Shown here piece by piece: positions 1-8,308 of a stretch of DNA of 32,425 bases (the stretch's first letter is position 1; the number at the start of each line of letters is the position of its first letter). The stretch comes from Acidobacteriota bacterium. GTDB lineage: Bacteria > Acidobacteriota > Blastocatellia > RBC074. The translations under genes were made by a program, and so were the position numbers. The notes beneath the pieces were generated by a model, which worked only from the letters and a program-made list of their open reading frames with translations, made no database searches and had not been told where the DNA came from. The stretch is taken from positions 1 to 32,425 of the forward strand of contig JAHBSF010000064.1 in NCBI GenBank assembly GCA_019639255.1. The letters run 5' to 3'.

Positions 1-62
1 ACGGAAACATTCAGCTTTTCGGTAATTTTAGTTTCATTTCGTTTGTTCCGTCATCTCTCTTT
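1..62. repeat. Hairpin repeat copy A, cut by the window edge
   Basis: This is the loop and right arm of the ACGRAA-word hairpin family, ending in the shared TCTCTCT edge. The loop reads CATTCAGCTT, the same orientation as copies D and G. The right arm differs from copy G at about three positions. It ends about 4 nt beyond the stop codon of the minus-strand MFS gene, so it is 3' to that gene. The left arm lies outside the window. Confidence 0.85.
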
Positions 63-65
63 TCT

Positions 66-1481
66 TCATTCGGGCAAATCGTCCTGTTTGGGTTCGGGCA
101 GCCAGAAGCTCAGGATCAAGCCGGCGGCGTATACAAAAAATGCGACGGCCGCAGCCGCGTAAGCAAGTTTTATTGCGGGCGTGGCGCCCGGCATCAGCTT
201 GACTACCTGCGTAGTCAGCAGCGCGGCGGATGTGCCTATCATTCGACCGCCGATGTTTGCGGCAAAACTCTCGCCCGTGCCGCGCAGGTGCGTGGGATAA
301 ACGCGCGGCAGATAGTTGCCCCAGAAACTGAACTGCGCGACTGTAAAGACTCCGGCGAAGAATATGCCCACCTGAAGCCACATCAGGCTGTTTGTAGCGG
401 GAAAAAGAAACACAAGCGGCACTATGATCAAACCCGGCGCCTGGAATATTCGCAGCAGTTTTCGGCGCGAAATTATTCTTATTGCAAGGAAGGCAAGCAG
501 GAATCTGCCGGCAAGACCGCCGACTTCCTGCCAGGTCTGCGTCTGGCTGACGATGGCCTGTTGCTGCGGTGTGGCTCCGCGCGGGCGCTGTGCGGGGGCG
601 GGCGCGGCGGCCTCGGGCGCTCCGGGTACGGCTGCTGCGGGCGGCGGTGGCGTGAGCGCGCGCACTTCGGGCAGGCCGAGCACCATTTGCGGCGTTTGCT
701 GAATTGCACCGAACGCAGCGCCGTAGCTGCACGCAAACATAAGCGTCGTCACGATCGTTGTGCGTCTGTAAGCCGGAGCGAAGATTTCGGCAAGGCTCGG
801 GCGTTTGAGCGTGCCTGCGGATTTTTTCTGCTGCCAGGCGGGCGATTCAGGCAGGAACGGCCGTATGATTATCAGCGGAATCGCGGGAACAATGCCCGAA
901 ATGAGCAGGTACCGCCAGGGCTGATGCGCGCCGTAAATGGCGGGCATAGATGACGCGTAATGCGACAGGAACCAGGATACGAGGCTTACAAGCAGGCCGC
1001 CGAATGATGAGAAAGCCTGCGTGTAGCCGAGCACGGCTTCCCGTTGTTTCTGATCCGGAAACAGTTCGGCCAGCCACGCCACAGCCGCTACGAATTCGAC
1101 GCATACGCCGACAAACGTAGTGCAGCGCAGCACAAGCAGCACGGGAAGCGAGGTTGCGAATCCGGCGGCGAAGGCCGAAAACGCATATATCAGTATCGAC
1201 CATACCAGCACGCGGCGGCGGCCGAGCCGGTCGGTGAGATATCCGCCGAGCAGGCCGAAGATTCCGCCCGCAAAGGCCGGGACGTAGAACAGCAGATCGC
1301 GCCAGTAGTTGTATTCCGGCGTGCCGAACTCGATTCCGCCCACCTGTTCAATCGCCGGCCGGACGATGAGCGGCAGCATCAGGAGTTCGTAAATATCGAA
1401 TGCAAAGCCTATCGAAGCGATTACGCAGATGAGCCATTGCGTTGGGGTAAGACGCAGGGGTGTGGAAGAACCATTGGTCAT
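66..1481 (-). CDS. MFS transporter
   Basis: This predicted inner-membrane secondary transporter of the major facilitator superfamily has 471 residues and hydrophobic segments consistent with 12 helices. The conserved MFS loop motif GYLTDRLGRRR follows the second helix. The central cytoplasmic loop (about residues 272-310) is expanded with a Pro/Ala-rich low-complexity stretch containing TPPPPAAAVPGAPEAAAPAP. I chose the ATG at 1481 (MTNGSST) because AAGGAA lies about 12 nt upstream. The open frame runs on to 1724, but that extension only translates intergenic repeats. The gene diverges from the TonB-dependent receptor gene, which could mean a shared substrate, but the substrate cannot be read from the sequence. 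General resemblance is to sugar or organic-acid carriers. Confidence 0.9.
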   Translation of the reverse strand: MTNGSSTPLRLTPTQWLICVIASIGFAFDIYELLMLPLIVRPAIEQVGGIEFGTPEYNYWRDLLFYVPAFAGGIFGLLGGYLTDRLGRRRVLVWSILIYAFSAFAAGFATSLPVLLVLRCTTFVGVCVEFVAAVAWLAELFPDQKQREAVLGYTQAFSSFGGLLVSLVSWFLSHYASSMPAIYGAHQPWRYLLISGIVPAIPLIIIRPFLPESPAWQQKKSAGTLKRPSLAEIFAPAYRRTTIVTTLMFACSYGAAFGAIQQTPQMVLGLPEVRALTPPPPAAAVPGAPEAAAPAPAQRPRGATPQQQAIVSQTQTWQEVGGLAGRFLLAFLAIRIISRRKLLRIFQAPGLIIVPLVFLFPATNSLMWLQVGIFFAGVFTVAQFSFWGNYLPRVYPTHLRGTGESFAANIGGRMIGTSAALLTTQVVKLMPGATPAIKLAYAAAAVAFFVYAAGLILSFWLPEPKQDDLPE

Positions 1482-1553
1482 AATCGTGTTCCGTTCCTTC
1501 GATGTTGTGGGGGATCCGCGCAAACAAAGGCGCCGAAACCCGGAGGCAAGTTG

Positions 1554-1580
1554 CGACGTACTATCCCTTAGCCGACGTAC
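1554..1580. promoter_or_regulatory. Direct repeat CGACGTAC, possible operator
   Basis: CGACGTAC occurs at 1554-1561 and again at 1573-1580, a 19-bp offset (about two helical turns). It lies 70-100 bp upstream of the MFS start, inside the non-repetitive part of the divergent intergenic region. GTTGC and GCAAC flank the pair. It could be a regulator site for the MFS gene. No regulator gene is adjacent, so this is weak. Confidence 0.2.
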
Positions 1581-1664
1581 AAATTGCAACACCGACCGGT
1601 GATTGTTACTATCTTGGGAGTCCCGAGCGAAGGGGGAGGAATGCGAGGGGAGAAGAAGAAAGAA

Positions 1665-1696
1665 GTGCTGAGTCCTGAGTGCTGAGTGCTGAGTGC
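1665..1696 (+). repeat. 7-bp minisatellite, left arm
   Basis: Four and a half units of GTGCTGA, one of them GTCCTGA. The same 32 nt are found inverted and without change at 1993-2024. Confidence 0.9.
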
Positions 1697-1742
1697 AAAC
1701 AGGAACCGAATGCTCTGTAACCAAAGTTCATTGAGTTTTTCA

Positions 1743-1755
1743 GCCGCAAAGCGGC
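1743..1755 (+). other. GCCGC-AAA-GCGGC hairpin module
   Basis: A 5-bp stem closes an AAA loop and is followed by GTAAGATC. Related modules are at 1904-1916 (minus, GGA loop), 1811-1823 (plus, GCCCC-GGA-GGGGC) and 1836-1848 (minus, GCCCT-GAA-GGGGC). The stems change in matched pairs or as G-U pairs while the purine triloop and the following AAGATC stay. Confidence 0.7.
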
Positions 1756-1768
1756 GTAAGATCTGTAG

Positions 1769-1788
1769 CCCAGGGCGTAAGCCCTGGG
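1769..1788 (+). other. Hairpin with GUAA (GNRA) tetraloop
   Basis: An 8-bp perfect stem CCCAGGGC/GCCCTGGG closes a GTAA loop. The inverted partner at 1871-1890, read on the minus strand, is CCTGGTGC-GTGA-GCGCCAGG, a different stem with another GNRA loop. Paired changes with a kept tetraloop suggest a folded RNA. Confidence 0.65.
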
Positions 1789-1870
1789 TGGGTGTGGAAA
1801 AATCCCGTGAGCCCCGGAGGGGCGGAAGATCTTTCGCCCCTTCAGGGCTCGGACGTTCTTTTTCTATTGA

Positions 1871-1890
1871 CCTGGCGCTCACGCACCAGG
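1871..1890 (-). other. Hairpin with GUGA (GNRA) tetraloop
   Basis: Read on the minus strand this is a stem of 7 Watson-Crick pairs plus one U-G pair, closing a GTGA loop. It is the counterpart of the hairpin at 1769-1788. Confidence 0.65.
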
Positions 1891-1992
1891 CTACAGATCT
1901 TACGCCGCTCCGCGGCTGAAAAACTCAAGAAACTTTGTTTACAGAGCATTTAATTACAGATACTTTGAATTGAAGTTCTTCAGTTCCAAATT

Positions 1993-2024
1993 GCACTCAG
2001 CACTCAGCACTCAGGACTCAGCAC
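1993..2024 (-). repeat. 7-bp minisatellite, right arm
   Basis: An inverted identical copy of 1665-1696. It lies 60-90 bp upstream of the TonB receptor start and would be in its leader if transcription begins further upstream. Confidence 0.9.
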
Positions 2025-2086
2025 TTCTTTCTTCTTCTCCCCTCCCATCGCTCCCCTTCAACCACGACTCAGGAAGTATTGAAGTG

Positions 2087-5000
2087 ATGATAAAAAATCT
2101 GATTGCCGCATTTTCCCCGTTGACGTTCGTCTTGCTGATTCTGACTCTGGCCTCGGCGCCCGCCGTTGCACAAACGACAAGCACCATTACCGGGCGCATT
2201 CAGGATCAGCAGGGTGCATTCATCCCCGGCGTAAAACTCACGTCCAGACACATAGAAACCGGCCTGCGCCGCACCGTCGTTTCCGACAACGAGGGCCGGT
2301 TTACTTTCCCCGAAATGCGCGTAGGCGCGTACGAAATCGAAGCCGAACGCACCGGCTTCCGCCCGCTGATACGGCAGGGAATCCAACTGACGCTCGGCGA
2401 AACATCCGTCGTCAACCTGACGATGGAGGTCAGCACAGTTTCCGAAGGCGAAGAAATCCGCGCCGAAGCGCCGCTCGTCAATACGCAGACGCCTGAACTG
2501 AGCTATCTCGTAAGCGAACGCGCCGTGCGCGAACTGCCGCTCAACGGGCGCAACTATACGGACCTCGCACTGCTGCAACCCGGCGTTGTGGCCTATCCGC
2601 ACCGCGACGGCGGATCGGTCGTCGCTCACGGCCTCGGCACGAGCGTTAACGGGCAGGACCCGCGCTCGAACGTATACCTTCTGGACGGCACTACGCAGAA
2701 TGATTTCACAAACGGCCCGGCGGGCAGCGCGGCAAGCACGGTGCTCGGCGTCGAAGCCATACGCGAATTCCGCGTCGAGGCCAACAACTACAGCGCCGAA
2801 TTCGGGCGCAATTCCGGCGGACAGATAAACGCAATCAGCAAATCGGGCACCAACTCGATTCACGGATCGCTCTATCACTTCCTGCGCAACGACAATCTGG
2901 ATGCGAGAAACTTCTTCGATCGCGAACCCGTGGGCAAGCCCGAATTCAAGCGCAATCAGTTCGGCGGCTCTATCGGCGGTCCCATACGGGAAGACAGGAC
3001 TTTTTACTTTTTCAACTACGAATCGCTCATCGACCGGTTGGGAAGGACGATTTCCAGCGTAGTGCCCGACAACAACGCGCGGCAGGGAATACTGCCCAAC
3101 CCGGCGCAGCCCGGGCAGACCATACAGGTAAACGTCAATCCGATCATACGGCCGTATCTGGACGAGTATCCGTTGCCGAACGGCCCGAACCTCGGCGGCG
3201 GCCTTGCAAGTTATCTGTTCCGCTTCAATCAGACCGTGGATCAGCATTACCTGACCGGGCGCATAGACCACAATTTCAGCGGCAATCATCAGTTTTTCGG
3301 GCGTTATACATTTGACGACGCAGATCAGCGGTTGCCCACCGACTACCCCCAATTTCCGCGTAATTTCCGTTCGCGCAACCAGTTTTTCACCGCAGAGTAC
3401 AAGCAGGTACTCTCGGATCGCATGCTGCAAACGTTCCGTCTGGGGTTCAGCCGCACGCGCGTAGGGCAGGACGTGGAGGCGAATACCTCGCAGTCGCTTT
3501 CGCCTTTTGTACCGGGGCGCGGCATTCTGGGCGGAATCGACATAGGCGGCATACCGGGGCGCTTCGGCCCGCAGACCTCGGTAAACGTAAAACTGACGCA
3601 GAACGTCACGGCGTTCGAATACGGTCTCACGCGCACGCAGGGCAAACACCTGCTCAAGATCGGGAGCCTGGTCGAGCACTATCAGGACAACATGGTGAAC
3701 CCGACGTTTTCGCTGGGCATTTTCACCTTCGCAAACCTTTCAACATTTCTGCAGGGCACGCCGCTGCGGTTCCTGGGGCTTACGCCCGAGGGCGCAATCG
3801 ACCGATACTGGCGCTTCAACCTTTTCGGGTTTTACGCGCAGGATACATATCGCGTAAACAGCCGGCTGACGCTCAGCGGCGGATTGCGGTATGAGTTCTC
3901 TACGATGCCCGTGGATATTTACGGCCGAGATTCGGCGCTTATAAACCTGACAGACGCGACGCCGACTCCGGGCGAACTCTACAGGAATCCCACTTACAGG
4001 AATTTCTCGCCCCGCGCCGGATTCGCCTGGGATATATTCGGCGACGGCAAGACGAGCGTGCGCGGCGGCTACGGCGTATTCTTCAACACAAACAACCAGC
4101 AGAACCTGATCGTAACGGTAACGAATCCTCCGGCGACGCCGCGAATAAGCATCGTCAGCAGCCCGACGCTTCAGCTTTCGTTTCCCGTGCCGCAGTTCGA
4201 ACGCGGCCTCGGCAACACGATGCGGCCCGTGGAGTGGAACATCAAGAACCCGTATGTTCAGAGCTGGAATCTGAACCTGCAGCGCGAACTGCCGGCCGGC
4301 ATTCTGGTTTCTCTCGGGTATGCAGGTACGCGCGGGGTGCATCTGTTGCGCAGCGGCGACGTAAACATTCCGACGCCGGTGCGGCAACCCGACGGAACGT
4401 TTATTTTTCCGACAAACGCCGCGCAGTTGCGTCCGAATCCCAATTTCACGACGATAGAACTCAAGCGCGCCGACGGCGATTCGTGGTATAACGCGCTGGT
4501 CTTCGAGGTGCGCAAGCGCTTCTCGCAGGGCGTGAGCTTCCAGTCGTCCTATACGTTTTCGCGCAACATCGACAACACGCAGGCATCGACGTTTTTCTCC
4601 GACGCCACCAACGGGACTACTTCGGCTTTCCCCGCGCTTCCGGGGCTGGATTACAACAAGGGGCTCGCCGATTTTCACGCCAAGCACAACTGGGTTGTGA
4701 ACTACACCTGGGAGTTGCCCTTTGCGCGCGGACTCAGGGGCGCGGCCGGAAAGATTCTCGACGGGTGGCAGGTTCTGGGCATAGCGCAAATGCGCAGCGG
4801 CAATCCGCTGACGGTTTTCGTGCAGCAGAACCGGTCGCGGTCGCAATGGGCGCCGTCGCTCGGGCCGGGCCTCGGATTCGACAGGCCGAACCTCGCTCCG
4901 GGAAGGACGTATGAGAATGCTGTGACGGGCAATCCCGAACGTTGGTTCGATCCGACTGCTTTTCAGTTGCAACCTGCGGGGCAACTCGGTAGTCTCGGAC

Positions 5001-5263
5001 GCGGCGCGCTGATAGGACCGAACCTGCGCACGTTCGATCTCTCGCTGCTCAAGAGCACGCAAGTTCGAGAGTCGGTAAATGTGCAATTACGCGTCGAAAT
5101 GTTCAACCTGTTCAACCGCGCGAACTTCAGCAACCCGAGTTTGCTTGCGTTTACCGGCGCTCCGGCTTCTGTTACCGAAGCGCCGATCGCCTCGCTCGGC
5201 CTGATTCGCGCGACCGTGACATCGGCGCGGCAGATTCAGTTCGGTTTGCGTATCGGGTTTTAG
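2087..5263 (+). CDS. TonB-dependent receptor with carboxypeptidase-regulatory-like domain
   Basis: This is an outer-membrane receptor/transporter of the Oar-like type common in Acidobacteriota, 1058 residues. A signal peptide covers residues 1-28 (cleavage after AVA). A CarboxypepD_reg Ig-like domain follows (about 29-110, starting STITGRIQD). The plug region contains [20 protein letters not shown] and [18 protein letters not shown] long beta-barrel then ends in the aromatic residue of RIGF, as expected for barrel insertion. The ATG at 2087 is preceded by AGGAAG at 10 nt. The frame is open back to 1970, but that part translates the intergenic repeat. The substrate is unknown. The divergent MFS gene and the following secreted hydrolase are plausible partners in uptake of one compound (inference). 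Confidence 0.95.
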   Translation: MIKNLIAAFSPLTFVLLILTLASAPAVAQTTSTITGRIQDQQGAFIPGVKLTSRHIETGLRRTVVSDNEGRFTFPEMRVGAYEIEAERTGFRPLIRQGIQLTLGETSVVNLTMEVSTVSEGEEIRAEAPLVNTQTPELSYLVSERAVRELPLNGRNYTDLALLQPGVVAYPHRDGGSVVAHGLGTSVNGQDPRSNVYLLDGTTQNDFTNGPAGSAASTVLGVEAIREFRVEANNYSAEFGRNSGGQINAISKSGTNSIHGSLYHFLRNDNLDARNFFDREPVGKPEFKRNQFGGSIGGPIREDRTFYFFNYESLIDRLGRTISSVVPDNNARQGILPNPAQPGQTIQVNVNPIIRPYLDEYPLPNGPNLGGGLASYLFRFNQTVDQHYLTGRIDHNFSGNHQFFGRYTFDDADQRLPTDYPQFPRNFRSRNQFFTAEYKQVLSDRMLQTFRLGFSRTRVGQDVEANTSQSLSPFVPGRGILGGIDIGGIPGRFGPQTSVNVKLTQNVTAFEYGLTRTQGKHLLKIGSLVEHYQDNMVNPTFSLGIFTFANLSTFLQGTPLRFLGLTPEGAIDRYWRFNLFGFYAQDTYRVNSRLTLSGGLRYEFSTMPVDIYGRDSALINLTDATPTPGELYRNPTYRNFSPRAGFAWDIFGDGKTSVRGGYGVFFNTNNQQNLIVTVTNPPATPRISIVSSPTLQLSFPVPQFERGLGNTMRPVEWNIKNPYVQSWNLNLQRELPAGILVSLGYAGTRGVHLLRSGDVNIPTPVRQPDGTFIFPTNAAQLRPNPNFTTIELKRADGDSWYNALVFEVRKRFSQGVSFQSSYTFSRNIDNTQASTFFSDATNGTTSAFPALPGLDYNKGLADFHAKHNWVVNYTWELPFARGLRGAAGKILDGWQVLGIAQMRSGNPLTVFVQQNRSRSQWAPSLGPGLGFDRPNLAPGRTYENAVTGNPERWFDPTAFQLQPAGQLGSLGRGALIGPNLRTFDLSLLKSTQVRESVNVQLRVEMFNLFNRANFSNPSLLAFTGAPASVTEAPIASLGLIRATVTSARQIQFGLRIGF

Positions 5264-5271
5264 TCAAAGTG

Positions 5272-5372
5272 AAGAGAGATAACGGAACAAACGGAATGAT
5301 ACGGAACAAACGAAAAACAGACGAAATTTTTCGTCTGTTCCGTATCATTCCGTTTGTTCCGTTATCTCTCTT
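5272..5372. repeat. Hairpin repeat copy B, overlapping the start of the next gene
   Basis: The edges are AAGAGAGAT and ATCTCTCTT, and 37 outer nt of each arm match perfectly. The left arm has an 11-nt extra unit near the loop. It begins 8 nt after the TonB receptor stop. Both arms carry ATGATACGG, a version not found in the other copies. The downstream hydrolase frame runs through the whole element, and its likely ATG (5296) is in the left arm, so the start may be folded away in the mRNA. Confidence 0.9.
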
Positions 5373-7089
5373 GGCTTTGGGCATCGCGCTGTTGATGATC
5401 AAGGCGCCCGGTGCTGAAAGCAGTGCAGCCGCGATTCGATTCCAGGTTTCCTTTACAAGTCAATTGAGCGCGCAGCCGCTCGACGGGCGACTATTGCTGA
5501 TACTTGCACCCGACGACAAGCGCGAACCCCGCTTTCAGATCTCGGCTGAAAATCCGCGCACCGCAATCGCCTACGGCATCAATGTCGACGGATGGAAAGC
5601 GGGCGCGCGCGCAGTTATAGACGAATCCGTATTCGGCTTCCCCCTAAAGAGCATTCGCGAGATACCGGCCGGCAAATACTGGGTGCAGGCCGTACTGCAC
5701 AGATACGAGACGTTCAGGCGCGCCGACGGGCACGTAGTGAAACTGCCGATGGATCGCGGCGAGGGGCAGAAGTGGAATCTTGCGCCGGGGAATCTGTTGA
5801 GCGAACCGCGGTGGATCGAACTGAATCCATCGAGGGGCGGGAATATTTCCATCACGCTTGACCGTGAAATTCCTCCGATCGAACCGCCGAAAGATACAAA
5901 ATACGTCAGACACATAAAGATTCAGAGCGAGCGATTGTCGCGATTCTGGGGGCGTCCGATGCATCTCGGTGCAGTAGTGTTATTGCCCGAGGGTTTTGAT
6001 GAACACCCGGAAGCGCGTTACCCGTTGATGATCTTTCACGGGCACTTCACGCCCACTATAACGGGATGGCGCGACAGTCCTCCCGATCCGGACCTGAAAC
6101 CCGATTACAGCGAACGCTTCCGCATAAACGGCTATAACCGAATTCAGCAGGAAGAGGCTTACAAGTTTTACAGGGAATGGACCGGTCCGAATTTTCCGCG
6201 CGTGATTGCGGTCGAGATACAGCACGCCAATCCCTTTTATGATGATTCCTACGCCGTCAATTCGGCGAATCTCGGGCCGTACGGAGATGCGATAACGTAT
6301 GAGCTGATTCCGCACATCGAGCGGCGGTTTCGCGGCATAGGCGAGGGTTGGGCGCGTTTTCTTTACGGCGGATCTACGGGCGGATGGGAAGCCCTAGCCG
6401 TGCAGGTGTTTTATCCGGATGAATACAACGGGTGTTATGCGGCGTGTCCCGATCCGATAGATTTTCGCGCGTATACGGTAGTGAATATCTACGAGCACGA
6501 GAATGCGTATTACGTCGACAGTCCGTGGAAGCGCACGCCGCGTCCGGGCAAGCGGAATTATCTGGGTGAGATTTCGGCAACGCTCGAAGAGATGAACCAT
6601 CTGGAACTGGTGCTGGGGGACCGCAGCAGGTCGGGCGACCAGTGGGACATATGGCAGGCGGTATATTCTCCCGTAGGCGGCGACGGATATCCGCAGCCGA
6701 TATGGGACAAGAAAACCGGAAAGATAGACCGGAAAGTCGCGGATTACTGGCGCGAGAATTACGACCTCGGATACATACTGCGGCGCGACTGGGCGAAAAC
6801 GGGGCCGAAACTTCAGGGCAAGATTCATCTGTATTGCGGCGATATGGATAATTACTATCTCAACAACGCCGTATATCTGGTCGAGGAATTTTTGAAGACG
6901 GCCGAAAATCCGGCTTACGACGGTCAGGTGGATTACGGCGACCGCGCCGAGCACTGCTGGAACGGCGATCACGATAATCCCATATGGATTTCGCGGCTTC
7001 GGTATCATCAGATGTTCATTCCCAGGGCTGTGGCGAGAATGGAGAAAACCGCACCCGCAGGAGGCGATCTCAAAAGCTGGCGGTATTGA
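5296..7089 (+). CDS. Secreted alpha/beta-hydrolase (esterase-like)
   Basis: This predicted exported serine hydrolase has 597 residues. After a hydrophobic N-terminal segment (PFVPLSLLALGIALLMI) comes a beta-rich domain of about 150 residues, then an esterase-like alpha/beta-hydrolase domain. The nucleophile elbow is GGSTGG (Ser about residue 360), with candidate acid in YCGDMDNYY and candidate His in DRAEHCWNGDHDN. The start is uncertain. GTG 5269 and ATG 5296 are both possible, neither has a clear ribosome site, and both lie at or in repeat copy B. I prefer 5296 because it gives a basic N-region before the hydrophobic core. The repeat therefore supplies the basic region and part of the hydrophobic core. 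It lies 32 bp after the receptor and may be cotranscribed with it. The substrate is unknown. Confidence 0.85.
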   Translation: MIRNKRKTDEIFRLFRIIPFVPLSLLALGIALLMIKAPGAESSAAAIRFQVSFTSQLSAQPLDGRLLLILAPDDKREPRFQISAENPRTAIAYGINVDGWKAGARAVIDESVFGFPLKSIREIPAGKYWVQAVLHRYETFRRADGHVVKLPMDRGEGQKWNLAPGNLLSEPRWIELNPSRGGNISITLDREIPPIEPPKDTKYVRHIKIQSERLSRFWGRPMHLGAVVLLPEGFDEHPEARYPLMIFHGHFTPTITGWRDSPPDPDLKPDYSERFRINGYNRIQQEEAYKFYREWTGPNFPRVIAVEIQHANPFYDDSYAVNSANLGPYGDAITYELIPHIERRFRGIGEGWARFLYGGSTGGWEALAVQVFYPDEYNGCYAACPDPIDFRAYTVVNIYEHENAYYVDSPWKRTPRPGKRNYLGEISATLEEMNHLELVLGDRSRSGDQWDIWQAVYSPVGGDGYPQPIWDKKTGKIDRKVADYWRENYDLGYILRRDWAKTGPKLQGKIHLYCGDMDNYYLNNAVYLVEEFLKTAENPAYDGQVDYGDRAEHCWNGDHDNPIWISRLRYHQMFIPRAVARMEKTAPAGGDLKSWRY

Positions 7090-7124
7090 TTGCGGCGGAG
7101 ATTGCGGAGATTGCGGAAAATGCG
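7088..7124 (+). repeat. Short direct repeats of GAGATTGCG after the hydrolase stop
   Basis: TGCGG words recur every 9-10 bp from the hydrolase stop codon onward. It resembles one arm of the GCGGAA-word repeats near 17181 and 19840, with no opposite arm. Confidence 0.6.
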
Positions 7125-7184
7125 TTGTTAGAATAATTGAATGACAAGTTGAATGAGAATATGAACAAGGAGAAAAAAGGAACC

Positions 7185-7634
7185 ATGATGTGGGTCGTCT
7201 TCGCAATCGGCGCGGCGCTCGCCTGGGGCTTTTACGGCCCTATGCTGCATCAGGGGCAGGTGCAACTCGGCAATCCTATGCGCGCGCTGTTGTGCGTCGG
7301 GGTGGCCTACTTTCTCATCGGCGTGCTTATTCCCGTCGCCTCGCTTTCGGCGCAGGGCGGGCTGGGAGGCTTTACACAGAAGGGGGCAATCGGGGCAACG
7401 ATTGCGGGCGCGCTCGGTGCAATCGGCGCGGTTTTCATTATTCTCGCCTTCAGATCCGGAGGCATTCCGACATATGTAATGCCGCTTGTCTTTGGCGGTG
7501 CGCCGCTCGTAAACGTAATTGTGTCGATGGCGCTGCATCCGCCGAAAACGGCGCCGAATCCGTTGCTGTGGGTTGGATACGCGATGGTAGTCGGCGGCGC
7601 GAGCATGGTGCTTTATTTCAAGCCGCAATCCTGA
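7185..7634 (+). CDS. Small DMT/EamA-like membrane protein
   Basis: This integral membrane protein of 149 residues has about five hydrophobic helices. The start region MMWVVFAIGAALAWGFYGP and the final segment LLWVGYAMVVGGASMVLYF resemble one half of a drug/metabolite transporter of the EamA type. Full-length members have ten helices, so this would need to pair or be a divergent small type. I chose ATG 7185, with AAAGGA 5 nt upstream. The frame is open back to a TTG at 7137, and ATG 7161 is also possible. The DinB-like gene follows after 37 bp, which suggests cotranscription. The transported compound cannot be inferred. Confidence 0.75.
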   Translation: MMWVVFAIGAALAWGFYGPMLHQGQVQLGNPMRALLCVGVAYFLIGVLIPVASLSAQGGLGGFTQKGAIGATIAGALGAIGAVFIILAFRSGGIPTYVMPLVFGGAPLVNVIVSMALHPPKTAPNPLLWVGYAMVVGGASMVLYFKPQS

Positions 7635-7671
7635 TACAGCATAAGCTGAGAGTGCAAGGGAAAATCGGAAA

Positions 7672-8205
7672 ATGAGTTTTAACAGCGTAGGCGAAATTCT
7701 GGAGATGATCGGCCGCACGCACGATGAACTGCGTGAGGTTGTTGCGGACCTCGACGAGGCGAAAGCCGGGTTTCGCGCCTCGCCCGATTGTTGGACTGTT
7801 GCCGAGATCCTGGAGCATCTGGCAACTGTTCAGGAAGGAATGAGCAAGATTTCATACCTGCTGCTGAAGCAGGCCGGCGGGACTGCGGCAAAACCCGATG
7901 TATGGCCGCTGGATTTGAGCGCGATCGAAAAGGGGCTTGCCGTAAACTTTCAGGCGCCTGAAAACGTGCGTCCGAAGGGTGGTGTAGGGATTGGCGAATC
8001 GCTTGAAAAGCTTCAGAGCGATTACGAGCGTTTGTGCGGGATGCAGGCTCGGTTAGAAGCCGTAGATCTTAACGCCTCGACGTTTCCACATCCGGCGTTT
8101 GGTCCGCTCGGCGGCTATCACTGGCTGGTGCTGCTCGGATTTCACGAGCAGAAACATACGCGCCAGATCGAGCGGATCAAGCAGCAAGCAGGGTTCCCGG
8201 TTTAA
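7672..8205 (+). CDS. DinB-like / damage-inducible-type four-helix protein
   Basis: This 177-residue cytosolic protein has the DinB/YfiT metal-binding four-helix bundle pattern. His49 lies in the helix containing WTVAEILEHL. A second motif, GFHEQKHTRQIERI, gives His158 and His162, making the usual three-His metal site. DinB-superfamily proteins are often putative metal-dependent thiol-S-transferases. They are unrelated to DNA polymerase IV despite the shared name. The specific reaction is unknown. ATG 7672 has AAGGG 11 nt upstream. The stop codon is followed at once by repeat copy C. Confidence 0.85.
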   Translation: MSFNSVGEILEMIGRTHDELREVVADLDEAKAGFRASPDCWTVAEILEHLATVQEGMSKISYLLLKQAGGTAAKPDVWPLDLSAIEKGLAVNFQAPENVRPKGGVGIGESLEKLQSDYERLCGMQARLEAVDLNASTFPHPAFGPLGGYHWLVLLGFHEQKHTRQIERIKQQAGFPV

Positions 8206-8308
8206 TAAAGAGAGATAACGGAACAAACGAAATGAGACGGAATTTACGGAAAAGTTGAATGTTTCCGTAATTTTCGCTTTGTTTCGTATGTTCCGTTATC
8301 TCTCTTTA
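8206..8308. repeat. Hairpin repeat copy C between convergent genes
   Basis: The arms begin TAAAGAGAGATAACGG and end CCGTTATCTCTCTTTA, with loop AGTTGAATG (opposite orientation to A, D and G). It fills the whole space between the DinB-like stop (8203-8205) and the PhoX-like gene. The TAA stop of the latter (8306-8308, minus strand) is inside the palindrome edge. It may act as a two-way terminator, but there is no long T tract. Confidence 0.9.

Larger units (their letters stand above)
1639..2047. repeat. Quasi-palindrome of about 410 nt made of hairpin modules
   Basis: The left arm (from about 1639) and right arm (to about 2047) are inverted copies of the same composite element. From outside inward each has a purine-rich GGGGAGAAGAAGAAAGAA tract, a 7-bp minisatellite (TGAGTGC), the motif TGCTCTGTAAMCAAAGTT, TTGAGTTTTTCAGCCGC, a GCCGC hairpin, GTAAGATCTGTAGCC, a GNRA-loop hairpin and a GCCCC-type hairpin near the centre (about 1830). 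The right arm has about 28 extra nt between the minisatellite and TGCTCTG. It fills most of the 604-bp space between the divergent MFS and TonB genes, so both 5' leaders must run through or start near it. Nothing in it looks coding. Confidence 0.9.

Noticed and set aside
34-732. Open frame of 232 codons overlapping the MFS gene end
   Set aside because: Arg-rich shadow frame with no ribosome site or family pattern. The MFS gene in the other frame is clear.
1970-2086. N-terminal extension of the TonB receptor from 1970
   Set aside because: It translates the minisatellite and the purine-tract complement (Ser/Leu-rich). A proper signal peptide and ribosome site begin at 2087.
2069-3679. Long antisense open frame (536 codons) inside the TonB receptor gene
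   Set aside because: It is a shadow of codon bias in the plus-strand gene, has no recognisable domain, and runs against a secure family match. The same applies to 3740-5086 on the minus strand.
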